Assembly: GCF_023540835.1 (NCBI RefSeq)
Contig: NZ_JALKCU010000003.1
Location: 1-64,000 of the forward strand
Direction: 5' to 3'
Source: Marivivens geojensis
GTDB taxonomy: Bacteria > Pseudomonadota > Alphaproteobacteria > Rhodobacterales > Rhodobacteraceae
DNA: 64,000 bases
Positions 44,341-54,264 of this stretch are shown one piece after another. The notes under the pieces were generated by a model. That model ran no database searches. It saw nothing but the letters and a program-made list of their open reading frames with translations, and was not told where the DNA came from. Each line of letters opens with the position of its first letter. Position 1 is the stretch's first letter. The translations under genes were made by a program, and so were the position numbers.

Positions 44341-45222
44341 ATGAAACGCGCAGGATTTTCGACACGGTGGTTGCCGATCCTATTACTGCTTCCGCAGCTA
44401 TCCATCATTCTCATCTTCTTTTACTGGCCGGCCGCCCATGCGGTTAAATCGTCCTTTTACCTTCAGGACCCGTTCGGCTTTGGCGAAACTTTCGTCGGGA
44501 TGAAGAACTACACCTCGCTGTTGAACTCCTCTGCCTACCTGCGATCCGCACAATTCACGGTCGTCTTCACCTTACTGGTGACGATCCTATCTCTGTCTCT
44601 CGCGCTTCTCTTGGCGGTGAAGGCCGACAAAGTGATCAAAGGGGCCAAGGCATACCGCACCCTACTGATGTGGGTCTATGCTGTCGCACCACCTGTCGCG
44701 GGCGTAATTGGCCTTGTTTTGTTTGATCAGACATGGGGACCGCTCAAGGACTTCTTTGGCCTCTTCGGATGGGATTTCCGACTGGGCGTGAATTACTTCG
44801 ATACCGCCTTTGCGATGGTCGTTGTCTCTGTCTGGAAACAGCTACCCGTGAATTTCATCTTCTTTCTGTCGGGCCTGCAATCCATTCCGAAATCCGTCCG
44901 CGAGGCCGCGCTGATCGACAACCGTTCGGCATCGGGGCGGTTTTGGGATGTGACCTTTCCGCTTCTCGCTCCGACGGCGTTTTTTCTGCTGATCATCAAC
45001 ATCACCTACGCGCTCTTTGACACCTTCGGCATCATCGACACGGTGGTGAAAGGGGAACCAAGCAATAACCCCATGACGCTCGTTTATCGCGTTTATGTCG
45101 ATGGCTTCCGCGGCAATGACCTCGGCGGGTCGTCGGCGCAGTCTGTTGTGCTCATGGTGCTCGTTCTTGCGCTGACCGTTTTCCAGTTCCGCATGGTGGA
45201 ACGCCGCATCCATTACACCTGA
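44341..45222 (+). CDS. ugpA: Glycerol-3-phosphate ABC transporter permease UgpA
   Basis: Six-helix permease, 293 residues. It follows E. coli UgpA from STRWLPILLLLPQLSIILIFFYWPAAHAVKSSFYLQDPFGFGETFVGMKNY through the EAA loop SVREAALIDNRSASGRFWDVTFPLLAPTAFF to the C-terminal SSAQSVVLMVLVLALTVFQFRMVERRIHY. The ATG at 44341 (AGGGGG upstream) is preferred over the open frame from 44308. Confidence 0.92.
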   Translation: MKRAGFSTRWLPILLLLPQLSIILIFFYWPAAHAVKSSFYLQDPFGFGETFVGMKNYTSLLNSSAYLRSAQFTVVFTLLVTILSLSLALLLAVKADKVIKGAKAYRTLLMWVYAVAPPVAGVIGLVLFDQTWGPLKDFFGLFGWDFRLGVNYFDTAFAMVVVSVWKQLPVNFIFFLSGLQSIPKSVREAALIDNRSASGRFWDVTFPLLAPTAFFLLIINITYALFDTFGIIDTVVKGEPSNNPMTLVYRVYVDGFRGNDLGGSSAQSVVLMVLVLALTVFQFRMVERRIHYT

Positions 45223-45230
45223 GGATCACG

Positions 45231-46082
45231 ATGAAACGTATTAAGTTTGAAAACATTGTGGACCATTCGATCCTGATTATCGGATCGCTGATTATGATCC
45301 TCCCTGTGGTGATGCTGTTGCAAATGGCATCCACAACGGACCTTGAAACCATGCGCAATGGACCTGGGTTGGTGTTCGGGGATCAAATCCCGATGAACTT
45401 TGAAAAGGCCATGTTCGAAGCCTCTGGGTTCAGCGGCGAAAACACGGGCCTGAGCATGCTCTATAACTCGCTGATCCTTGGGTTTGGCTTTGCCGTTGGT
45501 AAGATCGTTATCGGCATGATGGCCGCCTACGCCATCGTTTATTTCCGCCTGAAATTCGCGACTTTGGCGTTCTGGATTATCTTTACGACGCTCTTACTGC
45601 CACTCGAAGTGCGCATCCTGCCGTCCTACGAAATCGTCCAAAAGCTCGGTATGCTGAACACTTATCAGGGCCTGATTATCCCCCTGATCGCCTCGGCCAC
45701 CGCTACGTTCTTTTTCCGACAGTTTTTCCGGTCTGTCCCCGAAGAGTTGATCGAAGCCGCCCGCATTGACGGTGCTGGTCCTATCAAGTTCTTTATCGAC
45801 ATTCTGGTGCCGCTCTCGCGCACCATGATTGCAGCGATGTTCATCATCATGTTCGTATATGGTTGGAACCAATACCTCTGGCCCACCATGATCACGACCG
45901 ATGAGGGGATGTTCACCCTCGTTCGTGGGATCAAACAGATCACCCAAACCCTCGAAGGTACGAACCTGCCCGAATACGGCAAGTCGAACATCCTTCAGAT
46001 CATCGCGATCCTTCCGCCCGTCCTCATCGTCATTTTCTTCCAGAGTTGGTTCGTAAAGGGCCTGACGGAATCCGATAAGTAA
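45231..46082 (+). CDS. ugpE: Glycerol-3-phosphate ABC transporter permease UgpE
   Basis: Second six-helix permease, 283 residues: [104 protein letters not shown] loop [28 protein letters not shown]. The order and sequence match UgpE. It lies 8 bp after ugpA and 10 bp before ugpC. Confidence 0.92.
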   Translation: MKRIKFENIVDHSILIIGSLIMILPVVMLLQMASTTDLETMRNGPGLVFGDQIPMNFEKAMFEASGFSGENTGLSMLYNSLILGFGFAVGKIVIGMMAAYAIVYFRLKFATLAFWIIFTTLLLPLEVRILPSYEIVQKLGMLNTYQGLIIPLIASATATFFFRQFFRSVPEELIEAARIDGAGPIKFFIDILVPLSRTMIAAMFIIMFVYGWNQYLWPTMITTDEGMFTLVRGIKQITQTLEGTNLPEYGKSNILQIIAILPPVLIVIFFQSWFVKGLTESDK

Positions 46083-46092
46083 GGAACTTACC

Positions 46093-47130
46093 ATGGCTCA
46101 GGTTACTCTGAACGCTCTCCGCAAGGTTTACCCAAACGGTTTTGAGGCCGTGAAACCTGCGAGCTTCACCATTGAAAAAGGAGAGTTTGTCGTGCTCGTC
46201 GGACCGTCTGGATGTGGCAAATCCACGATGCTGCGCATGATCGCGGGGCTTGAGGATATCACCGAGGGCGACCTGCATATCGGCGACCGTGTTGTGAATG
46301 CCGTCGATCCTGCGGATCGCGACATCGCGATGGTGTTCCAGAACTACGCTCTCTACCCGCATATGACGGTTCGGAAAAACATCGGATATGGGCTAAAGAA
46401 CCGTAAGATCGCTAAGGATGTGATCAACCAAAAGGTCGAAGACGCCGCGAACCTCTTGAACCTCAACGACTACCTTGATCGCAAACCGTCGCAATTGTCT
46501 GGCGGCCAACGTCAGCGCGTCGCAATGGGCCGTGCGATTGTCCGCGATCCATCGTTGTTCTTGTTCGACGAGCCGCTCTCGAACCTAGATGCAAAACTGC
46601 GCAACCAGATGCGGATCGAGATTAAGGCCCTTCAGCGCCGCCTTGGTGTGACCTCCGTTTATGTGACCCACGATCAGGTCGAAGCAATGACCATGGCCGA
46701 CCGTATCATCGTGATGAACGGAGGAGAGATCGAACAGATCGGAACCCCGTCCGAGGTGTATCATTCGCCAGCATCGACCTTTGTTGCGTCGTTTATGGGC
46801 GCGCCTCCGATGAACCTTCTGGATGCCATGCGCGAGAACGGCGCGGTTATGGTCGGTGGGCAAAAGGTTGCGGAGTTTGATGGTAGCGGCCTCGTGACCT
46901 TGGGTGTGCGTCCCGAAGACATCTTGCCTGATACAAACGGTGCTTTTGAGATTGACGTTACCCTTATCGAGGAACTCGGTGCACACCGTATTCTCCACGC
47001 GGTTTGGGCAGGCCAGTCGATCATGATCAGCGTCGCCAAAGACGTTGCCGCTGAAACGGGGCCGCTGCGCGTGGTTATCAAACCTGACACGCTTTCGTAT
47101 TTTGATCCTCAGACAGGTCGCCGCCTATGA
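46093..47130 (+). CDS. ugpC: Glycerol-3-phosphate ABC transporter ATP-binding protein
   Basis: A 345-residue ATPase of the MsmK/UgpC type: Walker [24 protein letters not shown], signature [16 protein letters not shown], Walker [37 protein letters not shown] and a C-terminal TOBE domain (GVRPEDIL). The stop overlaps the next gene as ATGA. Confidence 0.92.
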   Translation: MAQVTLNALRKVYPNGFEAVKPASFTIEKGEFVVLVGPSGCGKSTMLRMIAGLEDITEGDLHIGDRVVNAVDPADRDIAMVFQNYALYPHMTVRKNIGYGLKNRKIAKDVINQKVEDAANLLNLNDYLDRKPSQLSGGQRQRVAMGRAIVRDPSLFLFDEPLSNLDAKLRNQMRIEIKALQRRLGVTSVYVTHDQVEAMTMADRIIVMNGGEIEQIGTPSEVYHSPASTFVASFMGAPPMNLLDAMRENGAVMVGGQKVAEFDGSGLVTLGVRPEDILPDTNGAFEIDVTLIEELGAHRILHAVWAGQSIMISVAKDVAAETGPLRVVIKPDTLSYFDPQTGRRL

Positions 47131-48125
47131 TCACCGAAACTTTGAACGAACTGCCCCTCGTTTCGGCAGACCTGCGGGCCAAAATCCTCTCTGCCCCGCG
47201 CACCACAGACGCCCACCGTGATCTCTTCGAACAAACAGATGCGATGCATTTTGTGCAGGCAGGCGGTGAGGCAACTGAAGAGGTTCTGCCAAGCCCGCTG
47301 ACGATTGCCGCGTGGAATGTCGAACGCTGCCTATTCCCGAAAGAAACAGCCGATAAACTGCGGGCTGAAGGCGCGGATATTGTTCTGCTGTCAGAGGCCG
47401 ATCACGGCATGGCGCGCACTGGCCAACGTCACACGACCGAAGAGGTCGCAGCGCACCTCGGCATGGCCTACATCTACGGTGTCGAGTTTTTCGAGCTTGG
47501 CCTTGGCAGTCCGACCGAGCGTGAATTCTGCGAGGATACCGAAAACGCGCGTGGATGGCATGGCAACGCGATCCTGTCTGCGGTGCCGTTCAATCGCGTC
47601 GCGCTCGTGCGGCTCGACGATCACGGACATTGGTTTTCGACCGAGTTTGGCGCTGATCCAGGTCAACCGCGTATCGGTGGTCGGATGGCTCTCCTTGCGG
47701 AAGTCGAAACCGAGCACGGCCCAATTTGTGTCGTCTCGACCCACCTTGAGAGCAATTCAAACGAAGCCCACCGCGCGGCCCAGTTTAATATCCTGATAGA
47801 TGCCATCGACGATTTCGCCCCCGACCTACCTGCGGTGATCGGTGGTGACCTGAACACCGGCAACCACATGCCGCCTGATTTCAAGTGGCAGTCCGAGTCC
47901 CTGTTCGAGAACGCGCGCGATCGTGGGTATCACTGGGATGGCACTGCCGAGGGCATGACCACCCGCCCCAGCCTCATCACCCGCCATCCAGACCGAACGA
48001 TGAAACTCGATTGGTTTGCGTGCCGTAGTCTGACTGCACAGTCGCCACGCATCGTGTCATCGATGAATGGCGAGGTTCCGCTATCAGATCATGATCTGAT
48101 CGTGATGGAGTGTGTTCGCGAGTAA
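47127..48125 (+). CDS. Endonuclease/exonuclease/phosphatase-fold protein in the ugp operon
   Basis: A 332-residue EEP-superfamily phosphoesterase (DNase I/exonuclease III fold). Visible family motifs are [11 protein letters not shown] with metal-site Asn and Glu neighbours, [47 protein letters not shown] (catalytic Asp-Asn pair) and the final [11 protein letters not shown] with the catalytic Asp-His. No signal peptide, so it acts in the cytoplasm. It overlaps ugpC by 4 bp, the slot where E. coli has the glycerophosphodiesterase ugpQ. I infer that it releases glycerol-3-phosphate from imported glycerophosphodiesters; a nuclease role cannot be excluded. Confidence 0.8.
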   Translation: MITETLNELPLVSADLRAKILSAPRTTDAHRDLFEQTDAMHFVQAGGEATEEVLPSPLTIAAWNVERCLFPKETADKLRAEGADIVLLSEADHGMARTGQRHTTEEVAAHLGMAYIYGVEFFELGLGSPTEREFCEDTENARGWHGNAILSAVPFNRVALVRLDDHGHWFSTEFGADPGQPRIGGRMALLAEVETEHGPICVVSTHLESNSNEAHRAAQFNILIDAIDDFAPDLPAVIGGDLNTGNHMPPDFKWQSESLFENARDRGYHWDGTAEGMTTRPSLITRHPDRTMKLDWFACRSLTAQSPRIVSSMNGEVPLSDHDLIVMECVRE

Positions 48126-48236
48126 AGTGTCCGAACCTTACGTTCTGCCGCTATGAGGTGGGCATCGCTCTGGGTACAGCAGGCGTTCGATGGTCGGCTG
48201 CTTGATTTGAAGCCATAGCCGACTAGCTCGATGAGG

Positions 48237-48452
48237 ATGACGAAACGAGAAAATATCCCCCAAGAACATCTAAGCGAAATTGTCGAAATGGCGCTGTCTG
48301 ATGATATCCATTTCGCGGACATTGAGCGCCAGTATGGGCTCTCTGAGAAGGCTGTCAAAGCGCTTATGCGAGACACCCTTAAACCCGGAAGCTACAAGTC
48401 TTGGAGAAAGCGCGTGCGTGTTTTCTCGGACCGTCGCGAACACTATAAATAG
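48237..48452 (+). CDS. TIGR03643 family (DUF2805) small protein
   Basis: A 71-residue predicted helix-turn-helix-like protein of unknown function. The conserved pattern of the family is evident: EIVEMALSDDIHFADIERQYGLSEKAVKALMRDTLKPGSYKSWRKRVR, ending with basic residues. It could bind nucleic acid. It stands alone between the ugp operon and the NDUFS4-like gene. An ATG two codons upstream (48231) is an alternative start. Confidence 0.75.
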   Translation: MTKRENIPQEHLSEIVEMALSDDIHFADIERQYGLSEKAVKALMRDTLKPGSYKSWRKRVRVFSDRREHYK

Positions 48453-48526
48453 CCGTTCGGCCTCCGTCAGAGCAGGTTTCAGTTCGCGACGCTAGTCAGA
48501 CGTCCTCAACCCACAATCAGCATATA

Positions 48527-48551
48527 TAAAAGGCGCCCATCAGGCGCCCTA
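48527..48551 (-). terminator. Rho-independent terminator of the NDUFS4-like gene
   Basis: Read on the minus strand: GGCGCC, loop TGATG, GGCGCC, then TTTTATATA. It is a compact GC stem with a U-rich tail, about 70 bp past the end of the NDUFS4-like gene. Confidence 0.7.
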
Positions 48552-48581
48552 TATCTTGATTAAAACCTGGCTTCGCGGGAT

Positions 48582-48617
48582 CTTTGCCCCGATTTCGAGA
48601 CAACTTTGCCCCGATTT
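48582..48617. repeat. 14-bp direct repeat with 22-bp period
   Basis: CTTTGCCCCGATTT occurs at 48582-48595 and exactly again at 48604-48617, just downstream of the NDUFS4-like coding region and before its terminator. Function unknown; a small tandem duplication is likely. Confidence 0.5.
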
Positions 48618-48623
48618 ACAAAC

Positions 48624-48935
48624 TCAGTGGGTCCAAACGGTGCGGCGGTTGGTGGCAAAGTTGTCGCCGTAGCCGCCGGGGCGCACGTTGGGTTTGCGGG
48701 TCTTGGGGTCTTGGACGACGGCGTCGATGCCGTGAGCCTGCGCGTAGTCCAGAGCCGCTTCTTTGGAGTCGAACTTCAGTTTGACTTGCGCTTGGGTGTC
48801 ACCAGATGAGGTCCAGCCCATCAGGGGGTCAACTTCGCGTGCAGACGCCGGAGCGTATTCCAAAACCCATTGCTTCATCTTGGCGGTGCCAGACGACATT
48901 GCAGTTTTTGCTGGGCGGTAGATTCGTGCGCGCAT
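48624..48935 (-). CDS. NDUFS4-like accessory subunit of NADH dehydrogenase (complex I)
   Basis: A 103-residue protein of the ETC complex I subunit family (PF04800), which in alphaproteobacteria and mitochondria is an accessory protein of NADH:ubiquinone oxidoreductase. Motifs: [14 protein letters not shown] at the start, [39 protein letters not shown] and [22 protein letters not shown] at the end. It is transcribed divergently from uvrB and ends in a clear terminator. Confidence 0.92.
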   Translation of the reverse strand: MRARIYRPAKTAMSSGTAKMKQWVLEYAPASAREVDPLMGWTSSGDTQAQVKLKFDSKEAALDYAQAHGIDAVVQDPKTRKPNVRPGGYGDNFATNRRTVWTH

Positions 48936-49018
48936 CGGTATGCCTCCAAATTCCTTGGCTCCTTATCGTGAAAAACGCAGACAGTTTCAAGCTATGTCAG
49001 CAGATGATTGCTCCCCCC

Positions 49019-49046
49019 TTGAAGGTGAACAAAAAGAGGACATTAT
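49019..49046 (+). promoter_or_regulatory. uvrB promoter with candidate SOS (LexA) box
   Basis: TTGAAG (49019-49024), 16 bp, CATTAT (49041-49046) is a reasonable sigma-70 promoter. Inside it GAAC-N7-GGAC at 49027-49041 differs by one base from the alphaproteobacterial SOS box GAAC-N7-GAAC. LexA bound here would block uvrB transcription. Confidence 0.5.
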
Positions 49047-49068
49047 AAGGGCCGACACAGGAGCTCCG

Positions 49069-51258
49069 ATGCACAACAACAACCCCCAAGACATGCCAAT
49101 GTTGCACCGCGCGCCGCAACAGCGCGAAAAGCTGGAAGGCGGCAAACGGTTTGTCATGAGCACAGAGTTCGAACCCGCCGGCGACCAGCCCACGGCGATT
49201 GCGGAACTGTCGACGGGTATTTTGCAGGGCGAACGCGATCAGGTTCTGCTCGGGGCGACGGGTACGGGTAAGACATTCACGATGGCCAAGGTGATTGAGG
49301 AAACGCAGCGCCCTGCGATTATCCTCGCCCCGAACAAAACGCTCGCCGCGCAGCTTTATGGGGAGTTCAAAGGGTTCTTCCCTGACAACGCCGTCGAATA
49401 TTTCGTGTCCTATTACGATTATTACCAGCCAGAGGCCTATGTGCCGCGGTCGGACACCTATATCGAGAAAGAGAGCCAAATTAACGAACAGATCGACCGT
49501 ATGCGCCACTCGGCCACGCGGGCACTGTTGGAGCGGGACGATGTGATCATCGTGGCGTCCGTCTCGTGTATCTACGGTATCGGTTCGGTTGAAACCTATT
49601 CGGCCATGACGCAGGATCTGTTCGCGGGCAAAATGTATGACCAGCGTCAGGTGATGGCGGACCTCGTAGCGCAGCAATATCGGCGCAATGATGCGGCGTT
49701 CCAGCGGGGATGTTTCCGTGTGCGCGGTGACAGCCTAGAGATTTGGCCAGCTCACTTGGATGATCGGGCATGGCGGCTGTCGTTCTTTGGTGAAGAGCTT
49801 GAGGTTATTCACGAATTTGACCCGCTCACCGGCGAGAAAACCGATACTTTCGATAAGGTAAGAATTTACGCAAACAGCCACTATGTGACCCCGCGCCCAA
49901 CGATGCAGCAGGCGATCAAGGGTATTAAAGAAGAACTCCAAGTCCGTTTGAAGCAATTGCAGGACGAGGGGAAACTGCTGGAGGCGCAGCGCCTTGAGCA
50001 GCGGACAAACTTTGACCTCGAGATGCTCGAGGCGACGGGCGTCTGCAATGGCATCGAAAACTATTCGCGGTATCTGACGGGGCGCGCCCCGGGCGAGCCA
50101 CCGCCAACGCTGTTCGAGTTTATCCCCGACAATGCGATCGTTTTTGCCGACGAAAGCCACGTATCCGTGCCACAAATCGGCGGCATGTATAAGGGTGACT
50201 ATCGCCGCAAATTCACGCTGGCAGAGCACGGGTTCCGCCTGCCGTCCTGTATGGATAACCGCCCGCTCAAGTTCGAAGAATGGGACGCGATGCGCCCGCA
50301 GTCGATCTATGTGTCGGCGACGCCTGCCGCATGGGAGTTGGAACAAACGGGGGGTGTCTTTACTGAACAGATCATTCGTCCGACGGGCCTCCTTGATCCA
50401 GTCGTCGAAATCCGCCCTGTTGAGATGCAGGTCGATGACCTTTTGGATGAAGTGCGCAAGGTCGCTGCCGAAGGTTATCGGACGCTCTGCACCACGCTGA
50501 CCAAACGCATGGCCGAAGACCTGACCGAATACATGCACGAACAGGGTATTCGCGTGCGCTACATGCACTCGGACATTGATACGATTGAACGGATCGAAAT
50601 CTTGCGCGACCTACGTTTGGGAGCCTTCGACGTTCTGATCGGGATCAACCTTTTGCGCGAGGGTCTCGATATTCCTGAATGTGGGTTGGTTGCGATCCTC
50701 GATGCGGACAAAGAGGGCTTCTTGCGCTCTGAAACCTCGCTCATCCAGACTATCGGTCGTGCCGCGCGGAACGCCGAAGGCCGCGTGATCATGTATGCGG
50801 ATCGGATCACGGGGTCGATGGAACGGGCGCTGGGCGAAACCGAACGCCGCCGTGTCCGTCAGATGGCCTACAATGAGGAGCACGGGATCACGCCGCAGAC
50901 GGTCAAGAAGAACGTCGATGACATTCTCGCAGGCCTCTACAAAGGCGACACGGATCAATCCCGCGTCACGGCTACGATCGACAAACCACTCCATGGCGGG
51001 AACCTTGAGGCGGTTCTAGAAGGGTTGCGCAATGATATGCGCAAAGCCGCTGAAAACCTCGAATTCGAAGAGGCAGCCCGTCTGCGCGATGAAGTCAAAC
51101 GGCTAGAGACGGTCGATCTGGTGATTTCCGACGACCCATTGGCCCGTCAGTCCGCAGTCGACGATGCGGTCGAAGAAAGCCGTAAGGCTTCGGGGCGGTC
51201 ATCAGCTGGCCGCGCGGGTCAGCGCGGTGGCAACAAACGTAGTCGCAAGTCGCGCTAG
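49069..51258 (+). CDS. uvrB: UvrABC excinuclease subunit B
   Basis: The damage-verifying helicase subunit of nucleotide excision repair, 729 residues. Walker [11 protein letters not shown], the beta-hairpin region [37 protein letters not shown]-like [10 protein letters not shown], helicase motifs in [10 protein letters not shown] and QTIGRAARN, and the C-terminal UVR motif ([35 protein letters not shown]) that contacts UvrC. The frame is open upstream to 48940. The ATG at 49069 has AGGAG 6 bp upstream, and a short alphaproteobacterial N-terminal extension precedes [11 protein letters not shown]. The Lys/Arg-rich tail is typical. Its stop overlaps the end of a tiny convergent gene. Confidence 0.97.
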   Translation: MHNNNPQDMPMLHRAPQQREKLEGGKRFVMSTEFEPAGDQPTAIAELSTGILQGERDQVLLGATGTGKTFTMAKVIEETQRPAIILAPNKTLAAQLYGEFKGFFPDNAVEYFVSYYDYYQPEAYVPRSDTYIEKESQINEQIDRMRHSATRALLERDDVIIVASVSCIYGIGSVETYSAMTQDLFAGKMYDQRQVMADLVAQQYRRNDAAFQRGCFRVRGDSLEIWPAHLDDRAWRLSFFGEELEVIHEFDPLTGEKTDTFDKVRIYANSHYVTPRPTMQQAIKGIKEELQVRLKQLQDEGKLLEAQRLEQRTNFDLEMLEATGVCNGIENYSRYLTGRAPGEPPPTLFEFIPDNAIVFADESHVSVPQIGGMYKGDYRRKFTLAEHGFRLPSCMDNRPLKFEEWDAMRPQSIYVSATPAAWELEQTGGVFTEQIIRPTGLLDPVVEIRPVEMQVDDLLDEVRKVAAEGYRTLCTTLTKRMAEDLTEYMHEQGIRVRYMHSDIDTIERIEILRDLRLGAFDVLIGINLLREGLDIPECGLVAILDADKEGFLRSETSLIQTIGRAARNAEGRVIMYADRITGSMERALGETERRRVRQMAYNEEHGITPQTVKKNVDDILAGLYKGDTDQSRVTATIDKPLHGGNLEAVLEGLRNDMRKAAENLEFEEAARLRDEVKRLETVDLVISDDPLARQSAVDDAVEESRKASGRSSAGRAGQRGGNKRSRKSR

Positions 51259-51332
51259 ATAAACGGCACCAGCGGCACGCCACCACATGCGGTGAGCAAT
51301 GTTAGTGTGATCAGAGCAAGGGTGATGCGCAT
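51255..51332 (-). CDS. 25-residue predicted lipoprotein
   Basis: Minus-strand frame from ATG at 51330-51332 to TAG at 51255-51257, encoding [10 protein letters not shown]...VPFI. A hydrophobic stretch leads to the lipobox LLTAC, then [13 protein letters not shown] lies 8 bp upstream of the ATG. If processed, the mature lipopeptide would have only ten residues. It is convergent with uvrB and the stop codons overlap. Very short lipoproteins with this VPLVPF tail are familiar to me from roseobacters, but no function is known. Confidence 0.6.
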   Translation of the reverse strand: MRITLALITLTLLTACGGVPLVPFI

Positions 51333-51368
51333 CGTGTGTCTCCTACTATGTGTTCAGAGAACACGAAG

Positions 51369-51404
51369 TTTGGCCACGAGGAAACCCGTGGCCAAAAATT
51401 TTTC
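51369..51404. terminator. Strong hairpin between uvrB/lipoprotein and usp
   Basis: TTTGGCCACG (51369-51378) and CGTGGCCAAA (51387-51396) form a perfect 10-bp stem with an 8-base loop, followed on the plus strand by AATTTTT. It can end uvrB transcripts, and in the other direction the usp transcript. Confidence 0.7.
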
Positions 51405-51409
51405 AGTGA

Positions 51410-51817
51410 TCAGCGCATGACGTGAACGGCGCATTGCGCATGACGCACAACCCGCGCTGCGGTCGAGCCGATGAGGTAATCGCCCAGACCCGGATGGTGC
51501 GATGCCATCACGATCAGATCGACGCCGTGTTCTTCGGCCCAGTCGAGGATGGTGCGGCCAGCGTGACCATCGACAACCCACACTTCGGCATTGGGGATGT
51601 CCGCTGCTTTTTCCTGTAGATCATTACGGATGGCTTCGCGGCTTTCTGCGCGGAAGTCATCGGGCATGTAGGAAATCGCGTAGCTGGGCACTTCTTCGAG
51701 GACGTGGATCAGGCTGATCCGCGCATCTGGTTCAGCGAGCGCTTTAGCGATGGGAAAGGGATCGAGGTGATCATAGCCCGCGTCAAATGAGACCGGCACA
51801 AGGATGTGTTTGTACAT
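51410..51817 (-). CDS. Universal stress protein, single UspA domain
   Basis: A 135-residue UspA-domain protein: [12 protein letters not shown] at the start, [11 protein letters not shown], and the nucleotide-binding end [34 protein letters not shown]-type segment with G-2X-G-9X-G-S spacing ([20 protein letters not shown]). The start at 51817 is the family methionine; the frame opens 13 codons earlier. It is a standalone gene, probably responding to general stress. It is only distantly similar to the TRAP-linked USP at 19018. Confidence 0.88.
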   Translation of the reverse strand: [135 protein letters not shown]

Positions 51818-51889
51818 AGCAGACTCCTGTTTCTGATCCCTACCAATCACGCGCACAGAGTCGCCGCATTGATCCAGATCACCCCTTGA

Positions 51890-54178
51890 TCAAAGGGGTT
51901 TGTCCATGCGGGCCTTCACCCAGACCTTGCCTTTGACTGCCGAAGGCCAGACCAGTCGGACTTGGCTCTGCGCGGTGCCATATGAGGCGTCGATCCAAGG
52001 GGTCACGAACTGCGTTGCATTCGAGGCATTGGTGATCGCGCCATTGGGTGCGCAGCTTTCGACGGTGCGGGAGCGTCCGCCAAACGGCAGGAGTGGGGCT
52101 GTATCGACGACCCAAGCAGAGCTTGCCGTATCTTGGCTATGTTCGATCATCGCGGGGTTTTCGACCTCCTCTTGGACGCCATTGAACGTGTTGCCTTGGA
52201 ACAGGACATTTCGCATCCGCCCGTAGTCGAGATCGGCAAAGGTGGCGTCGACTTTCTCGACCCGCTGGATACTGCCGTTCAGCACGCGAAAGGTGTTTCC
52301 CGTTACCGATAGGCCGTGGATGTAGTGGTTGGGGCCGTAGGGTTTAATGACGATATAGTTAAACCAATCGGCCACATCGTTGGCGGTAAAGATATTGCCC
52401 GTGATCGTTAGACCTCCGAACGAATACTGCTGCCCAAGTGCGGGCGTTTCGTCGTGTTCATTGGTCCATTCGATAAAGTTGTTATCGATGTAGTTGCCCG
52501 TGATCACCGACTTTGCGTTCGGCGTGGTAAAGATGATCCCGCCCTTACGCACGCCATCTGTTTCGCCATCCCCGTGGAACCAGTGGTTGCCGACGATCAG
52601 GTTGCCGGTGCCACCCAAAAGGCAAAAATGTTTGAACCGCACAACGCGGCAATCGCGGATTTTCACGTCGTTGGCGTTTGCGTTGAACCCGATTGTGGTG
52701 CGGTTGCTGACGGGCTTGTCCATCTCATTCGACAGGAATTGGCAACGGTCGATGGTCAGGCCCTGACATGCTCCGCCGACAGAGGTGATCCCGCGATCTT
52801 TGGGTTTCGTCATGCGACAATCGCGGAGTTGGAAAATGCTGCCCTCAATAGCGAGCATGACCCCGCTGGCGTTGCCCTGACAGTTAAAATCCACCCCGTC
52901 GATGATGAAGTTCGAAATGCTCTCAAACCCCGAAAAATCGAGCAGGTATTGGAACCGCGTAAAGGTAAAGACCTGCGTCCCCTCCGCATCATAGAGCGGC
53001 TGGTTGAGTGTGATGGTTTGCGCGGCGATGTTGCGGTCTTTGACGTAGATTTCGCGCCCGACACCGTTGCCCGTGATGTGCGATCCGATGGGAATATTGG
53101 CGACATTCACCACATTTGTCAGTTGCCGCGAATTGGCCGCCGAATAGGTCGCTTGCGACGTGACCGTGACATCGTCCCAATTGGCAGAGCTATTCGCCTG
53201 TAGCTGTCCATTTCGGATCACGCGGCGGCTGGCGTAGGTGGTTTTGCTCCCCTCGGCGGCCTGCATGTCCACGGGGCGGCTCAATTGTATTCGTCGTCCG
53301 CAAAGGTCGAGCGCGTCATGATCTGCGTTGTTCAAAAGCGCCTGAAACGCCTTGCGAAAAGCGACCTCTTCATCAGGAAAGGCATCGTTGTAGGTCGCAA
53401 AGTCAAAGTTCTTTTGCAGGACGAGCCGTTTGTCGTCGGGCATCACAACGGAGCCAGAGAAGTGGATCTGGTTTTCGATGGTCACATGGTTGCCGAGGTA
53501 AAATACGCCATCAGAGACGAGTACCTCACGCCCGTTCGCATCCGCATCGGCGGCTTCAAACGCGGCGCTGTCGTCGGTGACGCCATCCCCCACCGCGCCG
53601 TAGTCACGCACATCGACAAAGCCGATCATGTCGCGGATGTAAACGTTGGTGACATCCTCAATCACGATGTCATCGACGCGAACCACACCGCCGGCGCCAT
53701 CGAGGATGTCGATGCCAAAGTGACCATAGATCGCGTTTGGCCAGACCATATCGACGCCACCACGCGGGCCAGTGCCGACAATCGCGCTGATCTCTGTCAC
53801 CTCGCCATAGGCGCTTAGCGTCACTTCTGGGCCTGTCTCGGTGAGGCCCGACACGTGGTTGCCACCAGCGCCACCAGCCCAACCCGCAATGCGCACAGTG
53901 GGCAGCGGACCAGAGATCGCCTTAACCCGCGCGGTAATGCGCAGATAACACCCCGGTAGAATGGTCGTTTGCCCCATATAGCGTAGCTTTTGCAGCGCGG
54001 AGGTCGATAGAATTTCCATACAGCCGTCAAAATGTTGATCGGCGGGCACATAAACGCCCTGTCCTGATCCGTCATAGGTGTCCGACCCTGGGGTGCCGTC
54101 CCCGCTCGACCAAACAGAAAGACCGAGTGCGAATTCAGGCGGTATAAAGACCATACCGTCGGTGATAGCTTTGTTCAT
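51890..54178 (-). CDS. Large right-handed beta-helix protein (pectate-lyase superfamily)
   Basis: A 762-residue protein without a signal peptide. An N-terminal carbohydrate-binding-like domain (residues 1-190, CYLRITARVKAISG, YGHFGIDILDGAGG) is followed by the PF12708-type start of a beta-helix, FVDVRDYGAVGDGVTDDSAAFEAADADANGREVLVSDGVFYLG. Many parallel-helix rungs follow (NFIIDGVDFNCQGNASGVMLAIEGSIFQLRDCRMTK, LTIDRCQFLSN, LTITGNIFTAND, LSVTGNTFRV, VLFQGNTFNG). The C-terminus is a small beta domain. Such proteins include polysaccharide lyases, phage tailspikes and surface proteins; no catalytic residues can be named. The start with AGAGG upstream is chosen over the frame opening at 54193. Confidence 0.75.
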   Translation of the reverse strand: MNKAITDGMVFIPPEFALGLSVWSSGDGTPGSDTYDGSGQGVYVPADQHFDGCMEILSTSALQKLRYMGQTTILPGCYLRITARVKAISGPLPTVRIAGWAGGAGGNHVSGLTETGPEVTLSAYGEVTEISAIVGTGPRGGVDMVWPNAIYGHFGIDILDGAGGVVRVDDIVIEDVTNVYIRDMIGFVDVRDYGAVGDGVTDDSAAFEAADADANGREVLVSDGVFYLGNHVTIENQIHFSGSVVMPDDKRLVLQKNFDFATYNDAFPDEEVAFRKAFQALLNNADHDALDLCGRRIQLSRPVDMQAAEGSKTTYASRRVIRNGQLQANSSANWDDVTVTSQATYSAANSRQLTNVVNVANIPIGSHITGNGVGREIYVKDRNIAAQTITLNQPLYDAEGTQVFTFTRFQYLLDFSGFESISNFIIDGVDFNCQGNASGVMLAIEGSIFQLRDCRMTKPKDRGITSVGGACQGLTIDRCQFLSNEMDKPVSNRTTIGFNANANDVKIRDCRVVRFKHFCLLGGTGNLIVGNHWFHGDGETDGVRKGGIIFTTPNAKSVITGNYIDNNFIEWTNEHDETPALGQQYSFGGLTITGNIFTANDVADWFNYIVIKPYGPNHYIHGLSVTGNTFRVLNGSIQRVEKVDATFADLDYGRMRNVLFQGNTFNGVQEEVENPAMIEHSQDTASSAWVVDTAPLLPFGGRSRTVESCAPNGAITNASNATQFVTPWIDASYGTAQSQVRLVWPSAVKGKVWVKARMDKPL

Positions 54179-54264
54179 GATGACCTCTTTCATTCCAGCT
54201 TTGCGCTAGAAATATCAGGTCAGTTTGAACATCTGCTTAGACCACCGTGACGGTGCCCCTGCGC

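Noticed and set aside
52454-53203. 249-residue plus-strand frame inside the beta-helix gene
   Set aside because: Antisense shadow; it has no promoter, ribosome site or known domain.
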